This document shows, one piece after another, positions 9,480-15,902 of a DNA stretch of 15,902 nt. Positions within the stretch are counted from its first letter, which is position 1. Each line of letters opens with the position of its first letter. The notes beneath the pieces were generated by a model that saw only the letters and a program-made list of their open reading frames with translations, was not told the origin of the DNA and ran no database searches. The stretch comes from Cochliopodium minus. Taxonomy: Eukaryota; Discosea; Himatismenida; Cochliopodiidae. The position numbers and the translations under genes are program-made. The stretch lies in contig JAMYWO010000193.1 in the NCBI GenBank assembly GCA_024220525.1, forward strand, positions 64,001 to 79,902, given 5' to 3'.

Positions 9480-10838
9480 TTAATTAAAGAATTTTTGTTT
9501 GATCCAATTGATTTCAACGAGTTTTTGATCCTTTTTGTCTTGAGGCTTTTCAATCAACTTTTCAATTTTGGCAAGCAAAGTCTCGTTCAAAATAGAATGG
9601 TAGGTATGGTTGTTGGGAGGATTAAGTCCACTTTCTACGAGATCTTGTTGAGTGACGTGCAACTTTACTTTGAGGGTATGTGTCACGAAAAACTCGATGC
9701 AGCTTTTGACGAGGTAGTTGTTGTACTGTAAAAGAAGTATAAACAAAAGGCCCTCTATTCCCAATTTCTCCGAAGAAACAGCTGAGAATATTTGTCCTTC
9801 AAAATAATTAAATGAATTTGAATTTAAAAAGTAAAATAAAAATAAATTTTCTCCATCGAAATTAACATAAAATATAGTAAAATAAACTTTATATGAAAAT
9901 AAAATAAAATAAAATAAAATAAAAATAAATTTAAAGTAAATAAAAATAAATTTTCTCCTTTAAAATTAAATAAAATAAAATTAAAGTAAAATCCAAATTT
10001 TTGTTTGAAGGTTTATTACCTTGTATAGATTGTATTGCACTTATGTCGAGTGATTCAGTTGAATTTTTTGAAGAGTTTTGGACTAATGCGTTGATAGTTC
10101 CGCTGACGTTGAAGCAGGAAGCTCTGTAAGAAATCAGTTCCTCTGCATTAAAAAACTCGCATGAAAGTTTTTTAGAAAATTCCTCGAATTCTTTTGGTCT
10201 AAAAAAAAAACAAAAATAAAATAAAAATAAAATAAAATAAAAAATATTAAAAAAATATTAAAAAAATAAAAATAAAAATCATTTTTTTACTTTATTTTAT
10301 TTGTCCAAGAAAGAGTGAAAAAGTTGAAGGAGTTGACAGGAATTGGCTGCTTCGAGTTTTGGTAGAACCATTCCAGAATTTTCTTTGAATTGTCAAGGGG
10401 CTCCAATGAGAAGTTTTTGGAGAGAGGGACGCACAACAAGTCGATCAAACCTTTAAAAAAATTTTTTTTATTTTTATTTATAATTTTTTTATTTTTTATT
10501 TATTTTTTTTTATTTATTTTTATTTTTTTTTATTTGTTTTATTTATTTATTTTCATTTTTACCAATTTCTTTTGCAATTTGAAAACATTTGGTGTAATTT
10601 GTCTCGTTGTAAAAATATTGGAGTCCATTGTAATTGATTTCTCCTGCTAATTTTTCTATAATCTCTTTCTTTTTGAGGCACGTTTGAATGAACTTTTTGG
10701 TTTGTTTTGCTTAAAAATTAAAATTAAAAAATTAAAAAAAAATTAAAAAAAATTAAAAAAAAATTAAAAAAAAATTTTTACAGAATTCGAAATCATATCT
10801 TGAAGCATATCTGACAGCCTTAAAAAGACGAAAAGGAT
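9480..10838 (-). CDS. tRNA nucleotidyltransferase (CCA-adding enzyme), C-terminal part, 5' truncated
   Basis: Exons from the 5' side: 10838-10782, 10709-10563, 10450-10291, 10198-10020, 9796-9480 (TAA). All phases agree: a partial first codon plus 285 residues. The first exon reads, after G+AT for Asp, DPFRLFKAVRYASRYDFEF, the hallmark of class II CCA-adding enzymes and poly(A) polymerases (D-P-x-R-x-x-x-A-x-R-x-A-x-x-x-x-F), which binds the tRNA/ATP side of the head-neck region. Helical neck and body follow (KKKEIIEKLAGEIN..L, CFQIAKEIGLIDLL). The C-terminus LHVTQQDLVESGLNPPNNHTY fits the tail-domain pattern (x-G-x-D-L-x-x-x-G-x-x-P-G). The family adds CCA to tRNA 3' ends in nucleus/cytosol and mitochondria. 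What is missing is the catalytic N-terminal half, with the GG..RD..LG and DxD nucleotidyl-transfer motifs. Upstream lies a pure A/T repeat and the N at 11043. Confidence 0.85.
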
Positions 10839-10841
10839 CTA

Positions 10842-11043
10842 AATAAAAAATTAATAAAATAAAAATAAAATATAAAAATAAAAAATAAAGAAAAAAAAAA
10901 TAAAAAATGAACAAAATAAAATATAAAATAATAAAAAATAAAAATAAAATATAAAATAATAAAAAATAAAATATAAAAATAAAAAATAAAAAATAAAAAA
11001 TAAAAAATAAAAAATAAAAAATAAAAAATAAAAAATAAAAAAN
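10842..11043. repeat. TAAAAAA heptamer array ending at the ambiguous base N
   Basis: This is a low-complexity A/T tract. From about 10980 it becomes a regular TAAAAAA array of nine or so units. It ends at position 11043, the only N in the window. Such an array is a typical place for an assembler to collapse or misjoin reads. Confidence 0.8.
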
Positions 11044-11272
11044 CATTTTATCACATTAGCAATTCCCTCAATACTCTCGACCCTCATTCTTTTTTGACCA
11101 ATAATAATACAAGCCCAAATCAAGGTTGTAATAGTCTTCACACCAGAATCCACCCAAAAAATGTTTACAATATGTCTTCTTATAGTGGATTAGTAGCTTT
11201 GACAGTTTTGATTTGGAATATTGGCTACGTTAACACTTACAATCTCCTTTCAAATAGAATTGGTATTCCAAT
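11044..11272 (-). CDS. Uncertain two-exon coding fragment abutting the N
   Basis: Exon 11272-11241 follows TTATAG and ends at a GTAAGT donor. The intron 11240-11179 has a TACTAAT branch-point-like element near its AG. Exon 11178-11044 then continues in phase (FERR-L-RHIVNIFWVDSGVK...IEGIANVIK). No start codon is visible. If N were T, the exon could end T|GTTTTT in phase 1 and join the CCA-enzyme exon at 10838, but the junction codon would be Tyr where that family has Asp, and I see no CCA-enzyme motif here. Other frames of the same segment are also largely open, on both strands, so coding status is doubtful. Confidence 0.25.
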
Positions 11273-11301
11273 CTATAAAAATAAATTCAAAATATGAAAC
11301 G

Positions 11302-11787
11302 ATGGACAAAAACAGAAAGAGAAAAAGAGAATATAACAAAGAATATAAAAAAGAGATTAATTTAAATAATTTCATAAATAAAAAAATAAAAAGAACAAAG
11401 GAAATCGAGACGGAAATGTTGTCTCAAGAAAAGTTTGGAGATTATAAACTAAAAACACAAAATATATTGTGGAATGGGCTACAAGAACCTTCTTTTGATG
11501 AATATATGGAAGATATGAACACTTCTAAAAAATATCCGGATAGGGTGATAGAACTGGATCACTTTTGCAAGCAATTTGGACTTGTCACTGCAATTAATCA
11601 ACAATACAATGGCAAAAAAAAAATGAGAACAGTAAAAAAAAATGACAAATTGGAAAGACTAGATTTATTTATGAAGAAAAACAAAATTCAATGCCACTGC
11701 AAACTACAAAGGCAAGTAAACCAGAATGGACTCGTTTTGAAGAGCAATTATTTGAAAAACTTCAAGAACTATCAAAACAAGGAATAA
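11302..11787 (+). CDS. Hypothetical Lys-rich ORF, possibly frameshifted
   Basis: An ATG at 11302 opens 161 codons to TAA at 11785-11787: a very basic start (MDKNRKRKREYNKEYKK), then a more ordinary region (ILWNGLQEPSFDEYMEDM, RVIELDHFCKQFGLV). No family is recognised. Two poly-A runs at about 11613-11643 are followed by a second open frame (11646-11816) that reads more like protein (KPEWTRFEEQLFEKLQEL..INQLERAHYG, stop TGA 11814-11816) than the Lys/Asn-rich end of the first frame. A one-base slip in a homopolymer, by mutation or by sequencing, would make one longer ORF of about 170 codons. An intact gene with an unrelated tail is the alternative. Confidence 0.4.
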   Translation: MDKNRKRKREYNKEYKKEINLNNFINKKIKRTKEIETEMLSQEKFGDYKLKTQNILWNGLQEPSFDEYMEDMNTSKKYPDRVIELDHFCKQFGLVTAINQQYNGKKKMRTVKKNDKLERLDLFMKKNKIQCHCKLQRQVNQNGLVLKSNYLKNFKNYQNKE

Positions 11788-11816
11788 ATCAACTTGAAAG
11801 AGCTCATTATGGGTGA

Positions 11817-12365
11817 AAAACTTGAAAGTGAACAAAAAATAGGTAAATGGTAAATAAATTTTGAAACAATTTTTATCAAATAATTAATTTAAATTTTAAG
11901 TTGAATTTTTTCTAATTAAATAAAAAATTATAAATTTTTTAGATTATTTTTTGTTTTAAGAAAAAATTGGAAATAAAAACATTTATTTCTTAAATTTTTT
12001 TAAAAAAATAAATTTGAGTTGGGTGGGATTTGAACCCGAGGGATTTGATTGAAATTCACTAATTTTCCTTTTCATTTTTATTTAAATTTTAATTTAATTT
12101 TATTTAATAATTTTTAATAAAGAAAGATGTAAGATAAAGAAAAGAAAGTATTTTGAAAGTTTTGATAATATTTTCTTTCGAAAATGTTAGAACAAACTCA
12201 AGAAGAGATTGTTTTATTTCATTTGGGAAAAGAGTGAGTTTGAGGAGATGTGTGGAAATATGATATTTTGGATTGACTTGATCATGATAATAGAATAGTT
12301 CTTTAATTTTTATTCAATCGTTTTTGAGGATTCACATTTTTTTTAAAAAAAAAATGATTGGATAT
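11817..12365. other. Non-coding stretch between two gene ends
   Basis: AT-rich, without the heptamer arrays of the left half. It holds a tRNA-like T-arm remnant (12014-12042) and a 17-codon ORF starting at 12184 (MLEQTQEEIVLFHLGKE) that runs into GAGTGAGTTT, a donor-like sequence, with nothing convincing after it. No other feature is supported. Confidence 0.5.
12014..12042 (-). other. tRNA-like T-arm remnant
   Basis: On the minus strand the segment reads CTCGGGTTCAAATCCCACCC followed by AACTC. GGG-TTCAAAT-CCC has the T-loop (TTCAAAT) and three G-C pairs of a tRNA T-arm, followed by an acceptor-like strand. The outer T-stem pairs fail, and no matching GAGTTGG acceptor strand lies within 200 nt upstream, so I call it a fragment and not a tRNA gene. 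Confidence 0.3.
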
Positions 12366-15300
12366 TTATTTATTTTTGATTATTTTGAATTGCAAAAATT
12401 TGCCCATATTATTGATAGAAAGAGTAGGTCCAAATGCTTCCACATTGTTTTTGATGATATACACTCCCTTTGGTAAGTATTTGTCTTCCAATAGCTCAAG
12501 AGAATCAATTGTATCTATAATAAGCTTTTCCTTTCCATCTTTACCAATTTCTTTGGTGTACTTTTTCAAGATCAAACCACCATTTTCCCCTTTCTCATCT
12601 TTCAGTTCGTATTCTCGCTTCATTTCCCCATTGAGTAACTTTTCTTTCTTTTGTTCATCAAATTCTGTTCTGTGAAATGAATTGAAAATCAGGATCTTCT
12701 CCATTTCTTCAACTATTGATTTGTAAAGAATAGTAAAAAAAAAATGTTAAATGTTGAAATAGAAAGTTTTAAATTGAAGGAAAAAATTTGAAAGAAATGA
12801 TTCTTGCATTGTTTCTTTGCAATTTGGGGGATTTTGGTATCAGAATAAGGTTTATTCAATTCTTCTAGTGTGAGGGAAAGTGATTTGTTTACAACACTCA
12901 TTTGTTCGGGAGTACTATTGGTGAGAGTGCCTTGGTACTTTTCCTGAACAGCAAACAAGACAGGTTTTTTTTTTTTTTTAATTTTACAATGTAAAGGAAA
13001 ACAATGATGAAATCCAGGATTGTTTCCATTAAAAGCAATTGCTTTTCCAATCTTCAATGCAGAAGGATCATGCTTTATGAGAGTTGAGAAAAGATTGTTG
13101 CAAGAAGAAAGAGAGATAGGAGAATTGGAGAATTGGATGATTATTTCTCTCGCATCTATTGTTTCAGGATTCCAACGAAGAGATCCATTGAAGAAATCAT
13201 AAAGACTCATCTCTTTCGTTCTGCATCTTGCCAATTCCAACTTGAAAGCAAACAGACGAGAGGAATAGACTTCATATCTAAGAGGATCCCAACCAATGGG
13301 AGCAAGCAAACAAGAGAGATGTTTCTTAATCAGATCTTTTTCTTTCGGAAAATCTTCAACAAAAACGAGCCTTTTCTCCATTTCATTTTCTGAATTTTTA
13401 TTCATTGAATCTTTTACAACATTATCAAGACTCCTATTCCAAAGATGAAGCCAAAAACTAAATAAAAAAAAGGTTTTTTAGATAAAAAATAAATGGAATC
13501 CTTCTCTGCATATGTGATATTTTTTATAAAAATTGCAAAAATCTTGAATTATTCGAAATTTGTTGATTACTGTAAAATTGAAATCACTTTATCTTTATAA
13601 TGCATTCAAATGATTTTACAAAAAATTTTAATGTGGGTACCCATTATGCCCGAGAATAACATATCTTAATTAGAAAGATAAATATTATATTTTTTGTTTT
13701 AAATTCGATGCGATTCTTGGTTTTTACTGTTTGCCCGATAAAGTTCACAAAAAAATCTCATATTTTGATAAAGTTTGATATTTATACTACAATATAATTG
13801 GATGATATACTCCGAATATGTGGAAAATAAATAATGAAAAACCCATTTGAATTTATGGATTTCATTGTGAATTGAAAAATTTTGTTACGGGGTAGTTTGT
13901 GGAACAATACTTTCTCCAAAGAACTCCTCTGTTAGAGAATTGACAAAAATACCATTTGCGAACATGAGAGAATAAGGATCCTTAAAGTGCTTGCCATCTA
14001 TAATGGGATGCTCATGTACAAGGGTGAATTTATTTTGATCTTTCCCATATTTTTTATTGATTGGAACAATTCCTCTTCCAGTAAGAGATGGCTCAAGCAG
14101 TTCCCAAGATATTTCACCAGAATAAGCACCCATTTTGATGCAGAGATCCCTGATAACTTGTTTAAATATGTTTAACTGATAGCCATCATCATCGTAAATA
14201 TTTTCATTGACAGAATTACGAAACAACTCACTTTCTTGCTTTTCTCCTTCCATTAGAATTTGATAAAGTTCTTCAAGGGATCTCTGATGTCCAACACAGC
14301 AATTGATGGCAGCTTTGAATGCGGCTACATCGTAATATTTCCCCATTAATTCAATAACAGTTTCTTGAGAGAGAGATTTAATACAGGCATATTTTATTTG
14401 CCTAAGTGATTTTGTCTGTTGTGGGGTCTGAGTGGGAAGAAAACTTGTAAAGATCATTCTAACTTGTAATTTATCAAATTTTTCTCCCTTATCATTGGTA
14501 TATACTTGGTAGAAACGATCACTGGCTCTGCATATTAAACTTCTCATGTCAACAGAATAATTTTTTGTGCCACCATCCAATCTTGAAATTTCATCAATTC
14601 CAATCACAACAATGGCTTTTTTATCTTTGATGGAAGAATCTTGAATGTAAGCATCTTCAATCACTATTTTCAATGCATCTTCAATTCTCAAATCTATCCC
14701 CCTCATCTTTTCATAATATAAGAACCATTTTTCTTTCACATGTCCGTACTCTACTCTCTTTTGAAAACTTTTATTATTAAAAAAATTGAAAATAAAAATC
14801 AATAAAAAAAGTATTAAATTTATATTGAATAAAAGATTCATACAAACTAAAGATGATTCTGAGTGCTGCTTCTCTTTCAAGGATCCTCTCTTTTTCATCT
14901 TTACTTTGGCCCATGAGTTTTGAAACAATATCGGAGTTTGTGTTTCCGCTGAATGAGATATTGATTGCAAGAAATTGTGCATTTCTTTTTTCATTATTAT
15001 CTGCTTTCTTTCCAAATTCATCAAAATCTCTTTCATTTAAATATTCTGCATTTGAATCCAATAAAAAACTCTATTCAAATATTAAAAGTTAAATTAAAAG
15101 TTAATAACTTTAATTCTACCTTTCCGGAGCCCGATCCTCCAACCACATCTATCATTGGGACTTGACCATTACAGATATCAGTGAATAAAAATGCAAAAGT
15201 ATCTCCCAAAGCTTTTTCATTTTCTTTAAATTCCCAGTTTGCATAATTTCTTGCCAAAGGATAAAGGTGCTCACTAATTTTTCTCCTATCATCTTTAAAG

Positions 15301-15728
15301 TACTCTTGAACGAATTTCAGTTTGTCAATTTTGTTTGAAACTGACTCCTAACCAAAATTTAAAAATCTTTCAAATAACATTAGAATTAAATCTAATACCC
15401 TCATTAATTTCTTCCTTGAATCTTTGACAAGAGTTTTGGATTTCTTCTTTGAATCTTTGACAAGAGTATTGGAAATATATCTATTCTTATCCAATATATT
15501 GTTTATGGGATCTTTTGGAAAATGGAAATTAGAATAAAATACAGAATCACATTCTCCACTAACCAATCTTTTTTCTAAAATAAATTCAATAATATTGAAA
15601 AAAATAAAATTTATTGTTTCACCCAAATAATTCCTTCGAAATGAATTATATTTTGGTAAATTTTCTAAATTTGGGGAGAATATGTTTTTGGGAAGATTAT
15701 TCTTCTTGTGATAAAGTTTATTTGACAT
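12366..15728 (-). CDS. Crinkler/RHS-type protein: P-loop NTPase plus PD-(D/E)xK-like nuclease, 878 aa, six exons
   Basis: Exons from the 5' end: 15728-15399, 15347-15120, 15070-14844, 14767-13889, 13433-12808, 12712-12366 (TAA); 2637 nt in frame. Residues 180-187 are Walker A GGSGSGKS, with K and S on different exons; IVVIGIDEI puts Walker B Asp-Glu at 320-321. The helical KSLRQIKYACIKSLS..VIELMGKYY follows, as in the AAA/STAND-like NTPases of Crinkler and RHS proteins. From about 600, YEVYSSRLFAFKLEL..MSLYDFFNGSL and later NGNNPGFHH (690-698) and VLFAVQEKY (713-721) match the C-terminal restriction-endonuclease-like region of that class (G-F-D, then Q/E-x-K). This family is described as transposon-derived and used as secreted or intragenomic effectors; I see no signal peptide, and the N-terminal 110 residues are unplaced. 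The intron 13888-13434 is the least certain junction: without it the product stops at 13885 and a second ORF starts at ATG 13405. Confidence is high for each domain, moderate for a single transcript. Confidence 0.7.
12713..12807 (-). other. 95-nt GC-AG intron near the end of the Crinkler/RHS gene
   Basis: Exon 13433-12808 contains no GT near its end; it closes AAACAAT|GCAAGA and the next exon opens after ATCAATAG| with TT GAA GAA ATG. Phase 1 gives ...KKQ-F-EEMEKILIF. Reading through instead adds a Phe/Leu/Ser-rich tail ending at 12713. An independent start at ATG 12704 for the last exon is possible but leaves a 112-residue orphan. Confidence 0.55.
13434..13888 (-). other. 455-nt intron (proposed) joining NTPase and nuclease halves
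   Basis: The donor CC|GTAACA at 13888 overlaps the apparent stop of the NTPase ORF; GTAACA is also the donor of intron 1 of the LRR gene. The acceptor GGAATAG at 13434 gives phase 2 and codon CCG, then SLDNVVKDS before the Met at 13405. A better-looking acceptor TTTATTTAG at 13457 is in the wrong phase for this donor (it would stop within 15 codons). The stretch itself is AT-rich without repeats or other ORFs. Confidence 0.45.
15071..15119 (-). other. 49-nt intron inside the Walker A motif
   Basis: Exon 2 ends GGA AAG|GTAGAA and exon 3 begins after AATAG| with AGT TTT. Splicing joins GGSGSGK to S in phase 0, completing GxxGxGKS. Reading through gives a premature stop after about 13 further codons and no Walker A serine. 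Confidence 0.75.
15413..15478 (-). repeat. 33-bp tandem duplication in exon 1 of the Crinkler/RHS gene
   Basis: Two adjacent copies encode TLVKDSKKKSK and TLVKDSRKKLM. The core GAATCTTTGACAAGAGT (plus strand) recurs exactly at 33-nt spacing, keeping frame. The pattern suggests a recent slippage duplication in a basic linker. Confidence 0.8.
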
Positions 15729-15902
15729 TCAAATTTTTTTTGTTATAAAATTTTTCAAATTGATAAGAAGTTACAAAGATTAAATTCTCTTTTGCCCAAT
15801 CAACAGATGATTATAAAAAAACAACAATTAAATTGATTTGATCTTTTTTGTATTGTGCTTTTAATTTTCAAAATTTTTCCATTTAGTATTCTCTTCATGA
15901 CC
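15729..15902 (-). promoter_or_regulatory. Upstream region of the Crinkler/RHS gene
   Basis: 174 nt before ATG 15728 to the window edge. It contains a T-run just upstream of the start and a CCAAT element on the plus strand (cccaatca, about 15795), that is ATTGG in the gene's direction. No TATA box can be distinguished from background. A further 5' exon outside the window cannot be excluded. Confidence 0.25.

Noticed and set aside
9438-9731. Plus-strand ORF of 97 codons
   Set aside because: It lies opposite the last exon of the CCA-adding enzyme, which has family motifs and matching splice phases.
10753-11153. Two minus-strand ORFs rich in FYFLFF repeats
   Set aside because: They are translations of the TAAAAAA array running across the N and have no protein-like composition apart from the real CCA-enzyme exon embedded at 10838-10782.
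11044-11178. RRHIVNIF string as a CCA-enzyme RRD-type motif, which would place the missing half
   Set aside because: The distance to DPFR is about right, but the Asp and the following conserved residues are absent and the junction codon would be Tyr, so I treat the likeness as chance.
12358-12675. Plus-strand ORF of 105 codons rich in Ser and Phe
   Set aside because: It is antisense to the last exon of the Crinkler/RHS gene, which joins in frame to the upstream exon.
12944-12987. Apparent 44-nt intron (GTAAAATT ... TGTTCAG) in the nuclease exon
   Set aside because: Splicing it creates an immediate TGA, while reading through keeps frame and preserves the VLFAVQEKY strand expected in this nuclease family. 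The 15-base T run (plus strand) there is a possible source of sequencing error.

Overview
The window looks like nuclear DNA from an AT-rich, intron-dense microbial eukaryote. Coding segments of 3 to 879 nt are separated by introns that nearly all start GTAAAA/GTAAAT and end in AG, and many introns are long runs of T6A-like (or A6T) low-complexity sequence. Gene content points to a free-living or amoeboid protist: plant-type leucine-rich-repeat receptors fused to a protist Cys-rich/multi-TM channel-like domain, and a Crinkler/RHS-type NTPase-nuclease. I cannot name the species or settle the supergroup. There is no sign of operons, Shine-Dalgarno sites or bacterial genes. Gene models below were built by hand from reading frame, splice-site phase and comparison of the two paralogues inside the window; no search was run.

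Left third (1-3265, plus strand). First comes the 3' end of an unrecognised gene (3-848). After a low-complexity gap there is a 5'-truncated membrane protein gene (1158-3265). Its last 327 codons are clearly paralogous to the C-terminal membrane domain of the next gene, which lies tail to tail with it across only 80 bp.

Middle (3346-9217, minus strand). A 16-exon gene encodes a 926-residue receptor-like protein: signal peptide, LRR N-cap, about six LRRs, Cys-rich GCC2/GCC3-like segment, roughly ten membrane segments, acidic cytoplasmic tail. All 15 junctions keep frame; one of them needs a GC donor. Comparing it with the truncated paralogue shows three shared introns, several gained or lost introns, and a probable 3-nt microexon (GTG, 2918-2920).

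9480-10838 (minus strand) encodes the C-terminal two thirds of a tRNA nucleotidyltransferase (CCA-adding enzyme) in five exons. Its catalytic N-terminal half is absent, and the only ambiguous base of the window (N at 11043) lies just upstream in a heptamer repeat, so this may be an assembly junction.

Right third (11044-15902). It holds weak coding fragments, a possibly frameshifted plus-strand ORF (11302-11816), a tRNA-like T-arm remnant near 12014-12042, and then a six-exon minus-strand gene (15728-12366) for an 878-residue Crinkler/RHS-type protein. This has a P-loop NTPase whose Walker A motif is assembled across an intron, and a C-terminal PD-(D/E)xK-type nuclease region in which the expected aspartate appears to be histidine.

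The genes do not form one pathway. The receptor pair is a local duplication, the CCA enzyme is housekeeping, and the Crinkler/RHS gene belongs to a transposon-derived effector/conflict family.
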